From assembly GCF_028640845.1 (NCBI RefSeq), contig NC_080546.1:53765409-53829408 (forward strand): a stretch of 64,000 nt of DNA. The letters run 5' to 3'. This document shows, piece after piece, positions 23,396-37,082 of this stretch (position 1 is the first letter of the stretch; every line of letters begins with the position of its first letter). Source of the stretch: Ahaetulla prasina (Eukaryota > Chordata > Lepidosauria > Squamata > Colubridae). The notes under the pieces were generated by a model. That model saw only the letters and a list, made by a program, of their open reading frames with translations, was not told the DNA's origin and did not search any database. A program made the position numbers and the translations under genes.

Positions 23396-25912
23396 TGAAA
23401 CCAATGTTACCATAAGTTGGTTTCTGGAGACTTCATCTTCCATAATATTGAGCAAATCAATACTCAGGCAGAGAAAGACATTTGCTTAAATCAGTTACCT
23501 GACACAATTTCTTCTTTCTGTATAATAGCAGGAGAGGCCTTGTGACTTGATAACTAAACTGAGGTATTTCTTCAGTACAGATACTTTGCTAAATCTCTTC
23601 AAAATATTTTCAGCATAGCTATACACAAAAATGTACTGGCACTCTACCAAGTATTCTACCAAGATATTACAACAGAGTTACAATATTCAATACATTTTAG
23701 CTACTCAGTATCCCCATTTCCTTTTTTGAAATCTCCTTGAATATATATCACTTTCATATCATTAGCTTTAAAGGAATTGCATATTATTTTTCCCATATCA
23801 TTACTCTAAGGATCAGAAATGTTTCTACAAATCACATGTATTTTAAAAATTCAATAAAATGAGTGCATGGGGTGGGGGGAGGCCTATATTCCTGTGACTC
23901 AAAGTCTTAATCCCAGAAATTTCCCTTTAGTCCTTCACATCATTCCATTTACGAAGTTACTATTCAGTAATATATTTTCTAGTACATTATTCTCATGGAA
24001 CTATAGCAACATGCATTAATATCATAAATATTGCAATCCCTATTGGTTAGAAGTTGACTTATGCCTACTCACCAAAACAAAGCCTTTTGCGGCATACATG
24101 TAAGATCAACTTAATCAAGATAAAGAATGGAAACAACTCTGTACCACAAGTACAGAGTATTCTTTTCTTTATACTTCAAGTAGAAAACTAAATGGCTTAA
24201 TCACATTACTCATATATGTGCTACAAAAAATACTTTTTTAAAAAAGAATTCTTATTGGGAAACAAATTTATTAAACCTGCATAAGACTGCATTCTATCAT
24301 TATATTATATTATATCAGAACATAAGAAACAATGTATAATTCCACAGAAAGTTATTTTACATCAAGATATTTCAGTTCACATTTAAAACAAGTAGCATAA
24401 ATATAGTTTAATTGCATCTCAGTTAAGCACAAGTAATAATTAAGGCATAAAAATCTGAGCTAAATCATTCCAATCCTAAAGACAAAAAAAATCACCAAAA
24501 TAATATTTATTCTTAAGAAATAATTGTAGATTTATCCTGCCATAATTGTTACCAAACTGTGATAGATTATTTTTTACAGTACAGTGATAGACTAAAGACA
24601 TTTAACTGTTTGGTTGCTACCTGCTTTTACCTGCTGCAAAAGATTAAAGTAAAAGGATACAACAAAAATACATCTAAAAACTCCTATGTTCTCTACTCAA
24701 TTTTTCTCTAATTAAAATAATGCATCATGGATATGACTTCCTGCAGAACATTTATTCTATAAAATATTGTAAGCCATTATGAAGGTCACTTTTAAAATAT
24801 TTTCAGCCACAACAAAGCTTTAGAAGTATAGTTATAAGTTATTATAGTTCAAGGATATGTGTACATTTCTTTCTCTCTGTATAAATATATTAAGACAATT
24901 TTTCATTCACAAGCTAAGAACATTTATGCTGCCACATTTAATTATAATATAATTATATATAATTATAATATTTTTGCAAGTTTTTTGATATTACGAAATA
25001 TAACAAAAATTATCCATCTTATACTAGATTCAATGATTCCATTATTTAAAGGTTTTCCACTTCAGACATTACAAATGGATAAAATACTTTATCCTCTTAT
25101 ACAATTCTATGAACTAACATTTTCAAGAAGATCTTGCAACTCTTATTTAGCTTATCACAAAAATTTCACTTTTCCATTTTAATACATCAAAAATTCATTA
25201 AAATGCTAAATATTTTGAAATTATTTACATCATTACTTATTAGACTATAATAAAATTTGGAAATCATAGAAGTGTTAGAATTTATTATCTACACTTGAAA
25301 AAAGTATTCAGCGGCAATGGCAGCAAGTTCAAATGGATTTAATTCCATAAGGTTACTGAGTTACTTAGTTATTACTGAGCATAGAGTCTTAATTCTAAAT
25401 AAATATCAACAGAATACTGATATATATGTATTTTAATTCATTTAATTTAAAATGAAAAATAATGCCTCCTCAAAGGGTGAATTATATGATGTTTTTAGCT
25501 TCCATTACCTATCAAAATCAACACAATTTTCCTGAACCCAAAGCTTCATAAAAACAGGGAAAAAAAGAAATATATCATTAACTAAAATATAGTACGGTTA
25601 TGTCTTCATATATTAACTGTACATCGATCAGAAAATCCCATTTTGTCATTTAGCTTATGAATCTATATAGCTACTTCAAAAGAATTCAAAATTATAAAAT
25701 ACTGTATAAAGACTAGATTCCTGTGAACTGTTTCCCACTATCAAATTAATATGTATTAAGTCACACTAAACATAAAATTTACACAATTTATTCTGATAAG
25801 TTAACAACTTTTTATTAAACTACCATAAATAAAAGAAAACTAAAACCAAGATCTCACCTGAAGTCCTAATACTGTATTTTGTTCTGTAAAATTTTAGCCT
25901 TGTTTTTCAGCA

Positions 25913-25944
25913 TTTCATGTTACATTGGAGAATGTAACATGAAA
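25913..25944. repeat. Perfect 14-bp inverted repeat with 4-nt loop
   Basis: TTTCATGTTACATT, loop GGAG, then AATGTAACATGAAA: 14 pairs with no mismatch. The right arm plus neighbouring bases is repeated once more in direct orientation by 25,970 (GGAGAATGTAACATGAA). Function unknown; it may be a local replication-slippage product. Confidence 0.85.
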
Positions 25945-27495
25945 ACATGGAGAATGTAACATGAATGGAGAATCAGCAGTTTATGATGGTTCCACTCTAA
26001 ATTTTTAGTGTTACTTGCCATATGAACCAACCAAGAGTAACTGCATGTTATACAGAGTGTGATAGGATGTCTGTTAAATAAAAAAAACTTCCAATAGATT
26101 CTACTCCTCCTCCATTACTCCACCCAAAATTAGAATATAAGATTCCTCTGACTATATGGAATTTCTGCTGCAGTATGTCATAGATCATTGTATAAAATGA
26201 TAATCCTTACCTCAATTAAATTTTAATAATACTAACAAATCATTAAAAATGTTATTTTAAAGAGAAGCAACTGGCTTTCAATTTCAGTTTTGATAAAATA
26301 TTTGATTTCTGAATTCATTGCAGGAATAAAGGAAGCTTGTATTATGAACTATTAATGCTTTGTAAAACAAAACATAGTATAGATTATAACAGAACTGACT
26401 AGCAAAATAACTACAATGCAGTAATTTCATGTCTATATTCAATTATGTCTTAAATTATATTATTGATATCTATTTAAAGCTATTTAGGAAAATTAGAACT
26501 CCTCTACTAGATTTTATTTTCATAGTGGATGTTTTAGTCAACATACAAATCATAGACAAGGAAAGACCACTGGTAACTGAATCTGTATTTTAATAACTGT
26601 AAAGTGCAAGAATGCTTTGCTGAATAAATATGTCTAACCTCTTAAATTAACTGTTCAGTAAATTGCAATTTAATATAAATGTCAATATATTTGGTCATAT
26701 AAGCAATTAAAATATTGTTCACTTTTGAGGAATTAGTGGCATATTGTTTTAAGCGTTTAAAATTCACCATTACCAGATTATAAATTTAGGAAAATATTCT
26801 GACTGTCTTGAAACACATACCATTATAATTAGGAACAGTTACCAAAGCAATAAAGTTTGTTGTTAGTTTTCTAACAATAAAATTCAACCAATTTTAGTGA
26901 TTAATAAAGCACCATATATTTCTTCTACTTTCAAAATGAATTAAGACAATAGTTTTAAAATACACAGAAAGAATACCTTAAACTTATTTTGTTGAATAAT
27001 TTGTGTAAAAGCAATTCCTTATATCATTTAAACTTTAAAATTCACAATCTTTACTTTAAAATCTACAGTGTTATATAAAATTGCACTAATGATTCATATT
27101 AGATACTTAGAAATGAAAAAGCAATACAACACTCCACAAAGTCAACTTGGAAATGAAAAAAATGTTATCCCATAATGTCAAAACCTATATTATGCATCTG
27201 CTATACATTATGACTATCTATAATTTGATGTCCTACTAGTGACGGTAGGGTGATTCCCACTAGCAATTCTTTGAAAGTCTTTAAAGTCTTACTTTAAAAG
27301 CCAGGGTTATTATTAACATTATAAACATGATATGGAAGATGTGATTTAGTGGCGAAGGCCACCAATAACTCTACATATAAACTGAACCAAACTCTTTTTG
27401 GTTCATTGTTCATTCTAATAAACCACTATATACATAAATATCAATTTTAACATCTAAGGAACAAAAAATTCCTCTCACAAAAATGATTTTTTAAT

Positions 27496-27498
<3 letters not shown>

Positions 27499-27527
<29 letters not shown>
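27499..27527. repeat. (TA)n microsatellite
   Basis: About 14 uninterrupted TA units. Confidence 0.95.
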
Positions 27528-27528
<1 letters not shown>

Positions 27529-29650
27529 CTTGATTTGAAATCTTTGTTTCTTTACATCACTGCACAGAACAAATTGTAAATAAAACAGGGGTCTTTTTAT
27601 TTATATAGTAACTCTAATTTTAAAACTTATAATGCATAATGCAATAGTAGCAACATGTTAGGACCCAACTGTAACTTACATCCCTATTAAATAGATATAT
27701 GGCTGTGTTCAGTATCACTGGCATGTATGGTTGTTCTTCAGTTCATCGCTTACTGATATTGTCTGATTAGAAGTCCAGCTTGCACTCAGTATAAGACTGT
27801 TTAGCATACAACACAATATGGTTAGATAAGAATTAGGCAAAACTTATTAAAACAGTTGATGACCCTCAGTTTAACTTCTCAGTCTTGATGCTGGATGGCA
27901 ATTGATGACACATCTAACATCTATCCTGAGGAACGCTGACCCTCAACTGACAAAGAGTTCCACTATATCCTGTTACAACCAATGGATCCTAAATTTTATT
28001 GCAGCCATTATATGGCAAACAAACAATGCTGAAAGAATATCCTGCAAGAATCCAAACATTTTTTTCAGAATGAAGACCTATTAAATTCAATATGACACAG
28101 TAAACAAAGTCTGCTTAAATTATTTGGCCTTGGAATACATTCTTCACCTTTAAATCCATTATATTGTTTAATTATTAAATATTTTTATATAGCCATTCTT
28201 CATTGTGCTTGATTCACAGAACTTTTCATCACTTTACATAGGATATGTTTATGTACAGTATTTTTGCATTGCCAATATAACATATTCCAAATGTATAAAA
28301 ACATAAAATAACTTATACAATAAACCACACCAGTGAAAGTACAATTTTCCTCCCAAATGATAAAAACCTAAAAAATAAAATACTAATAGGCCACCATCAT
28401 TAAATGTCAAAAGCTGAATAAAAGTATTTATACAGCTTGGCAAAGTGGGAGTAAAGAGGGAGATAGGCACACATTAGGGTTGTTTCATCATTTAATAAAG
28501 CATTCCTGTGTATGTCTTCTCAAAGGTAATATCAGTTTAATTGAAAGATACTTACTGCCAGAAAGGTATGTACCAGTTTACAACCTTAATGCTATATTAA
28601 GTACATTATAGGGCTGTGGTGGGTTTTTTTGAAAAATCAACAAAACTGAGTTTTCAGGTTTAAGTAAGGTTCTGAGAAAAGTAGCCTCTAGTTTATGTGA
28701 TAGCTTAGTGTGCACCTTATTAATATTTTGAAAGAGACTTACGAACAAACCAGAAATGTTATAGCACTGTGGGCATTTTAAATAATATTTATGACACAAA
28801 CTATGATCTTCCAAACACAACAGTACAAGAGATTTCATTTCTTCAAATGAAGATTACACCCCAGTTACCTATTTATATGTATTCTCAATTTATATCAATA
28901 TGTGTTAAAACAGTCTTCCAAATAATAACATATCTTCAAAGTAGAAATTCAGTAAGATAAAACCAAAAACACACAATTTATTGCACAAATTCAGGGTTAT
29001 TCAGTCACAAATTTTAATTTTAAAAGAACCTTTGTTCATATGGACATTTTGCCGTATTTTTATCCTTTGTATTTCCTTGTAACATAAAATACAAAAATGA
29101 ACAAAAGTATGTGCCTTTACAATTAATTCAGGTAATGCAAACATTATACTTAGTTTTAAGTTCTTTCATGAATATCAATGTAAGTGGTTGTTTTTATTTA
29201 TCAAGTCTGAATTTAATCACTTTTTTCAGCTTTACGATCCAATAGTATATCACCGCTAATTAATAGAATAACTTAGCATTCTGAAGTAATGAAAGAAATA
29301 ACATTTGGAGAAATTATCAACTTATATGATCAAATAAATAAACTTGTCTTCTGAGTTTGTGTCATAATAAATGCGTAAGTATAAAGATTTCTTTACCCTG
29401 CCCATATCTTGATATTCACACAGAATAAATAAGAAGTTAGATTTCTGTGATCAACTTAACTGTTTCAGTATAAAAATCAATTTAAGTTAACTGTATACTT
29501 TTATACCATTTATACCTTTTTTAAGATATTTCAATACCCTCAATATACAAGTACCAACTATAGAATGAACAAAACATTTATCTAATAGAGATACTCTAAA
29601 CAGTTTTATACCCAGTTTATTTAGTTTGGGGGGCAGGATGCTATACATTA

Positions 29651-29696
29651 TACATACATACATACATACATACATGCATGCATGCATACATACATA
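29651..29696. repeat. (CATA)n/(CATG)n microsatellite
   Basis: Tetranucleotide run of TACA units with an internal CATG variant block. Confidence 0.95.
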
Positions 29697-32510
29697 TTCA
29701 GTATGAAAACGCAAAGCAATGCTACATGTTTATTATATATATATTTTCTATTGAAATACTGGGTTCTAAAAGAAGTCAGTCAGGATCCATTTTACTGTTT
29801 TAATATTTATATGGTCTATATAAATAAACAGCAGTTTTCAAAATATCTGTTATTTTTTCAAAATAAAATATTCTGAGACTCATATCTAAAAATTATACCT
29901 CAACATATATAATACAAAATATTATCCTATACCACGTGACTGAAAAGACTCACATTTAGAAACATTTAAATACCTACTTTGTTAGAACTATAGTATTGTA
30001 CCCTCTGATTTTTTTTAAAAAAATATAGATTTTAATTTTTCCCGGAAAAGGATATTTTAAATGAATTGTATATAGTTACCAATATCATTAAAAAATATTA
30101 TTTGTAACCAAGTACTGCCAGAGCTGAGACAAGAACAGAGAGAAAGAAGAAATATGCAAATTTCACAGCAGGAATGAGAACACCAACTATCCTTACTGTT
30201 TCTAGGAAAGAATTAAAAACTGTACCTTTTCATTGCTACACAGACTACCAACACTGCAAAGTAGTGTTAACAGTTAATTTATGAATAACAGGTGATTTCA
30301 ATTGCTACTGTTTTTATATTATTCTTGGAAATGTTTATTTTGTGATAAGTGTAAGTGCATAATAAGATTATCAGTTTCTTAAATTGATCATGTTTGGCTT
30401 AATAAATCAGCTTAATTGTGAATTAAAGATCAACTTAAATATTAAACAAACTGTTCTTTCTTAAAAAAAATATTTTCTCAGTTTTTCTATGACAGTTAAG
30501 ATTCCAGGAAGATGAGAGTTGCATGACACAGCAGTCTGAAAAAAATCCTAAAATCTTTAACACTTATTTTCAAACAAGTGACTTCAAAATGTAACCATTT
30601 TGCTATTATACAAGTTAATTCAGCATAAAAGCAGGTATTTATGCATACTTTTATGATATAAAACAATACATTTGAAATGTTTCCATTATACTATTATTCA
30701 GAAGTTTCCATCTTTATTATTAAAAAACCCAGAAATGTTAAAAGTAAATCATATTTTAAAACATACAGTTTTTCAACTAGAAAAAAAATTCCAGGATCTT
30801 TCTATGCATCTTCGCTGTCCATATTTAGCAACTTTCAAAATCAACTTCTTAAAAACGTATTTGACAATCCAAATATGACTTTCAACAATTTCTGAAAAAT
30901 TGTCAAAAACAAAATATTTCACTAAATAGCACTGATTTATATATAAAACACTAAAAATTTGTATTAGGTTGAATATTAAGTTACCTCTTTAAATATCACA
31001 TACAACTAAGATAATTCAATGTTTTGAATTCAAAATTTAGCATTATTTTAAAGATATGATAAACATATCTTTTATGAAAGATAGTGTAATTTAACAATTA
31101 AAGAGGCTACTTTTCTCAATCTTCTGTTAAGAACCTTTTTATAGCTATATCTATTAAAATAAACTTTATAGAAACAGATGAGGGAAGAAAAAAACATCAA
31201 GATTTCTGAAATTTATTTTTTGTGCAAATATTGTTTTTTGTAATATATTAGTGATGAAAAGCTATAATGTATCTCATAAAAATTCTCAATAGTCAATTAC
31301 ATGGGAGTTTGCAGAGATCTCAGCATTTTTCTACCATGTTTTTGTCTAATTCTATTTAAAACACCAGGAAAGTAACTGTAGTAACAATACGTTAAGCATT
31401 TTTCCCAAAGAATCATAGTTAAATAGTTTTCCCTAAAGCTAAGTTAAATATTTGTTTGGTTTGTCATCTATACATTTCAAAGTAGCATCATATGCAAGGC
31501 CTTTCTTTTCCAAATCATGTATCAGACTTGACTTACACACTGGCAAAACAGGAATCTTGGTTTATGCTTAGGATAAAATACACTGGTTACCTCCCCCCCC
31601 CTTATATCCTTGCATTATAACAACATTTAACTCCATGTTTACTCGTTTAGGGTGGTGCTAAATATGGCAGCCAATAAGCTTTTAAAAATCTCAGTATTCT
31701 TCTGACATTTTTGACCTGACATTTTTTAAAAAAAAAATCAGAATGTCTGGGTATATTAGTTCCAAATATCTTTTTTCAATCTTTAAGCCACAATAACTCT
31801 ATTTTGATTAAAAAAATAAATGAAATATTAATACCTTACTAACTGGATTATGAGTACTCCTGCAAGATTAGTCCTTTGCTAGATATATACATCATTTCCT
31901 TATTCAACCTATTATTTTCAAATACAAACACACCTGAAGGAAAATTCTGCCAAAATAAACAACTGAAGGTTCAGAATTGGTATTTTTTTCAATATTTCCT
32001 TACATATAACCCTACTATAATGTTCCCTATGCTTTATATACAACACATTTAAGAATTTTTCCTTTTTTTAAATATACAAAAGTTACAGTCAGTCTTTGTT
32101 TATACTTATACATTTAAGCCAAGTATCATACACCCTTCCAATGGACACTACAGAGTTCAAGCTAATCAATTCAGTTTCTTGCACATGGACACAAGCTGAA
32201 TAGAGTAATCACTCTTCTTTTACACATGAAAAAAAGTAACTGGTAAGGTTATCTAGGTAATGAGGTAGGTTGTGTATTCATCTTTTAAGAATTCCTACTA
32301 TGGCCTAATGGCTTTAACAATAAATCTAGCTAAATATATATTCTGACATTAGATTTTAAACTACTGTTCAAAGTTTACAGAAACAGCTTTAACTAAATGT
32401 GTTTCTTCAGTCAACAGAACATTCAAGTTCATATTAGAATAGCAGATGTTTGGCTAGGAAAGCAAACATTCTGACACTAAGTCACCGAAGTTAGCCTAAC
32501 TTATTAAGGT

Positions 32511-32569
32511 TTACATATACATATACATACATACATACATACATACATACATACACACATACACAAACA

Positions 32570-32600
<31 letters not shown>
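32511..32600. repeat. Compound (CATA)n-(CA)n-(GT)n microsatellite
   Basis: CATA units grade into CACA, then switch at ACACGTGT to a (GT)n run. The CA-to-GT switch makes a palindromic centre that can form a short hairpin. Confidence 0.93.
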
Positions 32601-32605
<5 letters not shown>

Positions 32606-33930
32606 AACTGAATATATAGCAAAGGACAGTAAGATTGGGTCACTGGAATTCTGTAAACAGCAACAACAGTCATGTATTAAATATCCATATTTATATCTAG
32701 ATATCTTTTTATGATTTTATTACAAAATTTTAGTTTCTTATGCTGCATAATTGAAAGTTAACAATCTGTTAATTATAGCCAATTTATTAAGTTTGATGCA
32801 AATAAATACTACAGAAATAATCTATATATTCAATAGATAAATACACTTGTGTGTTTGACCCGGGAAGTATAAAAAAACTAGGCAAAAACAATAAATGTTT
32901 AATTTGGAAAATAGATAACCTATCCAGGGATTCAGTACTGCCTATAAAAGATTTGACACATTTTCTTAAGGTAAGAACAAAATCAAACCTCACCATAAAA
33001 TACACACACACACAACTACAGAAGTTAAAGCAAAACAGGCTTTTACAAACCTTCTGCCTTCTTCATACCTGAACTAATAAACTGGGGGCGAAGGCAAACG
33101 TGATAAAAATTCTATAGCAGTCATATTCGTACTGTCATTATGTGGAACACCCCAGTCCAACAGCTCTGGAAGCTAGACTATAACTGGCTTAGAAGGAAAT
33201 GCTTCGGTTAAGTAACGCGTGTGGCGTTTGGAGCAGTTCGCCACCAAAGGGCAACCTGCTGAATTTTAAAGTGCCAAATCCTCCGACTGAGACCTGGAAC
33301 ACCGATGGAATAACAAAAGCAACGCGGATTTCAACAGATGGGTCCGTCCGGTCACGTCAGTGCTGCTCTCTCATCACTCTAGGAGTTGAGGAGATCAAGT
33401 TGAATTAGCGACCTCTCCAACACTTTCCGTTGTTGGGTTTTTTGTTTTTTGGGAGTTTCCCTTTTCCATTCCAGACCAGATCTATACTTTCTACAGGTCC
33501 TGGCAATCTCTTTCGCCGAGCAGATCTGACACCAAGAGGACGAGCCGGGGAAGCTCCTTCCTTCCTACCCACCCACCCCAGCCAATCCCCCAACTGCACC
33601 CTCATTTCTCCCCTTTTTCTCTGGGACAAGAACTGAATGCTCTCGGCAGCCCTGCCGCCGGCAAAGAGCCTCGGTATAAAAGCCCAAAGATAAGCAGGAG
33701 AGGGAGGGAGGGGGAAAAAAAAGTTTCCGGGCAACTCCAGAGCGACGGAAGCCCCACCTGAGGCAGGTCGCGGGTAAAGCTCCACCAAGCAGGCAGGATT
33801 TTAGGTCAGAGAACTGGGAAAGGTTAGAAAGAGCCGCCCGGGAGTCCCTCGAACCCTCCCCGGCTATTCGCCGCAACTCCTCCGGTTCTCAGAGGGGCCC
33901 GCGGGCACTAGGACCGACAAAGACGGAGCC

Positions 33931-33937
33931 ACTTACC
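33931..33937 (-). promoter_or_regulatory. Strong 5' splice-donor candidate, minus strand
   Basis: Complement reads CTCG|GTAAGTGG, with the last exon base at 33,937 and the intron starting at 33,936. It agrees with the vertebrate donor consensus at the last exon base and all six first intron bases. It lies at the left edge of the densest CpG block, as expected for a non-coding first exon transcribed leftward from about 34.0-34.5 kb. It is a prediction; the acceptor is not identified. Confidence 0.5.
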
Positions 33938-34117
33938 GAGGCGCCTCAACTCGGACTTTCCCTCCTCCTCTCTCTCCTCAGTCAGCCCGAGAGCGCCCAG
34001 GCGAACGGCAGCACTGCCCGCTTGGCCAACCGAACTGGGGACGTCGTACGGGAAGGGCAGGAGGGGTGGGAGGAAAAAAGAGAGAAGTGGTGCAAGTTCC
34101 GTGCCCGGTCCTGCCGG

Positions 34118-34140
34118 GCGAGGGGGCAGCGGGGGGGGGG
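34118..34140 (+). promoter_or_regulatory. G-rich tract, possible G-quadruplex
   Basis: Runs GGG, GGGGG and a ten-G stretch separated by short loops, satisfying the four-run G-quadruplex pattern. A second tract is at 34,314-34,335. Confidence 0.5.
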
Positions 34141-34313
34141 AAAGGAAAGAGAGGAGCCTCCTCGGGAATTCACACTCCGCAGCTTCCAGAGCTGCGTCCC
34201 TTCCACCGACACGAGAGTTTAGTGTTGTTGTCACTGTTATTATTTTCGCCCGTCCTCGAAAGAAGGGAGGTGGAAAGGAAGAGTACGCTCCCCCAATAAA
34301 GTGCCACAGAAGC

Positions 34314-34335
34314 CGGGGGGGGGGAGGGGGAGGAG
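34314..34335 (+). promoter_or_regulatory. Second G-rich tract, possible G-quadruplex
   Basis: Long G-run followed by A-separated G-runs and GGAGG. Such tracts are common close to transcription starts in CpG islands. Confidence 0.45.
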
Positions 34336-34532
34336 CAACGGCAGCGGCAGCCAGGCGAATCTAAGCTGAGCGGGGGGGCTACCCCGAAGGGAGAATAGGC
34401 TCGGCGGCGGTCGCTTCAGCCCCTGCCTCCCTTATTAGGGAGCGAGAGGGATGCACACGCAAGAAAGAGGCGCCTACCATAACGCGCGGGGAGATCCATC
34501 TCCCCAGCGCGGGCAGCGAAGAATGCAGTTGA

Positions 34533-34541
34533 CCATTTATA
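34533..34541 (-). promoter_or_regulatory. TATA-like box, minus strand
   Basis: Complement reads TATAAATGG in an otherwise GC-rich context. If used, transcription would start near 34,505 and the first exon would end at the donor at 33,937. No expression evidence. Confidence 0.35.
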
Positions 34542-34689
34542 ATTCTCGGCTCCTCTGCTTCGGCATTTGGCAAGCTCGCAACTGCTCTCCCCGCCTAAGT
34601 TTTGTGCAACGCGTCGCCTCTTTTGCTGCCGCCTCCTGTCATTTGGACTGAACCACTTTCGCGTCGCCCCCCATTCTCATCCCCGCCGC

Positions 34690-35400
34690 CTCTGTTGGTT
34701 AATACAAAGTGCTGAGTCTCCCATGCTGTGTCCAATCAGTGCATCTACTACTAGTGCTATGATTTAGGGGTCATCCATGAACAACACTTCACACTGATGA
34801 ATGGCTCTTCGCAGCTTTCTGCCCTGATGAGGGTGTCTGCGTGCCGCTGATTGCAAACACTAATGAACTTAGACCGCTTCATTATATATTCGCCCGCAAT
34901 CCCCGACGCTCCCCCCCCCACCAAAAAAAGGCTTTGGATGCGCCGCTTGCTATTAGGACACGAGGCTGGTGCTTCTTTGTGAGCTTCCCCCCTCCCCCGT
35001 AATTTGATTTGTACGTCCTAAAGAAAAGAAAGGGAATAAATGGGCTAAATGTTTGCAGTTGACTCGGCTTTCTCAGGGCAAGGGAAGGAGCTTTGCTATT
35101 GTTCGCCAATACTTCTTTAGTTTAGTTTAACGTCTACATTTTAATTCCCCTCGACTCTTACATAGGCTGGGCATGTTAGGTCAGCTGAGTTATTATAGCG
35201 AGGGTGGGAGAACAAATGATTGCCCGAGAGATTGATGAAGCAAAAAAAGTGGGCTGTAATTAAGGCAGCGAGTTCTCCGCGCACTTCGTGCTCCGTTCTA
35301 ATGACGCCGGGACTTAACAAAGCGGCTTCATAGAAGTCTATTCAGAAATAAGATCCACGGGTCAGCGAGACTTAGTCCTAAGTAAGAGGGAAATTAACTT
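34690..35400. promoter_or_regulatory. Candidate conserved regulatory block
   Basis: Balanced-composition DNA with little low-complexity sequence. It holds a CCAAT motif at 34,732-34,736 (NF-Y type), several TAAT/ATTA homeodomain-type cores (34,862, 35,258, 35,390), a TGACGCC CRE-like word at 35,301 and ATGAATGG/ATTGCAAA-type words. Such complexity next to a CpG island, within a repeat-rich desert, is typical of constrained upstream regulatory DNA. Conservation is inferred, not shown. Confidence 0.4.
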
Positions 35401-37082
35401 ACGTTTACTTGCAAGTGCAGAGGAAGCAAAAGGAACCGCAACTCCCCCCCCCTCCCCTATTGCCTGGCGCTGTTCGCACCCAAGTCTCCGTTTGAAAACT
35501 GCTTGTGGATGAGCTAGAATGAGCGAAGTGAAGTATCCCTATCGTGAACTCGGCTGCCTTTCCTACGTCTGGGCTCTGAAAACAAGCAAAGTTGGGCCTG
35601 GTTGGTACTTGAAGGGGAGGCCGCGGGGGAATTCCAGGTTGCGTTTGGAAACAGTATCCTAGAGAGCGGCAATGGCCAAACAGTTCCTGAAGTGGCCACT
35701 CTCTAGATCACAGCTTGGTCGCGAATTCAACAGGAATGTTGCTCACTCGAGAGTGGCTTGATTTGGTGGGTGTGCCCTGACAAGGTGGCTCCTCACACCG
35801 GCCTCATTCTAACAAAGTGGTTAGGAAGTATTTTCTTCTGAAATACCGAAGCTGCGACTCAGTGAAACTGGGCAGCCGCTTCTGAAGAACTACAGTCAAA
35901 GTCAGTTGTAATTTAGCTGACCGCCGCTTCTCAAGTTGCGCCTCCCTCTCCGTCCCAAGAAAAACAAAGTGCACTCCGTTTTTTTCTCATCTTCAGCTTT
36001 CTGGGTACTTCTATACCTCTCAAGGCACATCGTCTTGAAAAACAAAGCATCCTTCGTCGTTCTTACACAGGCTGTAATGGTAACTAAGCCCATTAATTTG
36101 AGAACAAAGACTAACATCTAACCAAATAGGTTTACACTTGTTCCACAACACTGTAATGCATTTGAAAGGACGGACTTTCCTATTCGTTTTCCCACTTTGT
36201 CCCCCCCATCCCTCCCTGGGCTTTTTCCCGTTTGAAGAACATTAGAGAAAAAGCGGACTGGAAACTTTCTGGAGAACGATATGCTGCAGAGCAGAGAATT
36301 AGGTTCCTTGATTCACAGAACTCTTACTCAGATTCGATGTTAGAAATAAAAGGAAAAGCGAGGGAAAAATGCTACTGCTTGAGTTATGGTGGCAGTTCAG
36401 CAGAGCAAACGAAGATAGAAATAAACTGTTTTTAAGTTTAATTATATTGCTCGGTTATGACTTGCGGCAGCGGCAGCGACTCAAATCAGCCACTACTTTG
36501 CCGGTTGGGTAACTAAAGAAAAAATCGCTCTGACCACATATTACCTTTTCAGAGAAGGAAAACAGAAATGGTTGGAGTACAGTGTAAGGATTTCAAACAC
36601 ACGTACAAACATAGGCGCGTGCACACATACAAAATACAAGTGCAAAACATGCAATTTTAACTACCGCCGTCCCTTCGCCAGTATGCTTAACGCTAGAGAT
36701 CTCTAATAATCCGAGCATAAAAGTTGCAGGCTTGCCAACTCGTTTAATTCAAAATAGTATTCAGATTTTGAGTGCTGGCCATGAGAGGTGAAGTAAGTCT
36801 GAGGCTGTATCCCACGCCGGTGGTGAAATGGAGACCTTTAAAGGGGGGTGGAACAGGAGGAGGAGGAAGAGTCTCCCAGTTGGGGAAAAGCAAACTTCGA
36901 AGTTCCTTCCCCCCCCCCAAAAAAATAGCAAGTTACTCCGGAGCTCCCAGTGTTTTAGAATCTGAAACCCGTCGAAGCCTTCCTGACAAAATCACTAGCG
37001 CGGGGAAGCATTTGAAGCTGAGGAAATTCTGCTAAGAAATTTCTGGATTCCCAGAAGTAGTTCAGGACGTGACTGAGGGGAG

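Larger units (their letters stand above)
23396..33180. other. Long AT-rich stretch without recognised genes
   Basis: Nearly 10 kb with no recognised coding exon or transposable-element termini, apart from the microsatellites and hairpin listed separately. GTAAG/GTGAG words on the minus strand (near 25,857 and 26,213) could be splice donors but lack supporting exons. If the CpG island at 33.4-34.7 kb is a leftward promoter, this would be first-intron DNA. Confidence 0.5.

Noticed and set aside
33405..34364. Several 60-127-codon ORFs in the CpG island
   Set aside because: GC-rich DNA is poor in stop codons; the frames overlap on both strands and show no domain, so I treat the region as promoter and 5' UTR.
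34381..34573. Minus-strand ORF in the putative first exon
   Set aside because: Starts upstream of the putative TATA position and has no motif; more likely untranslated or untranscribed.
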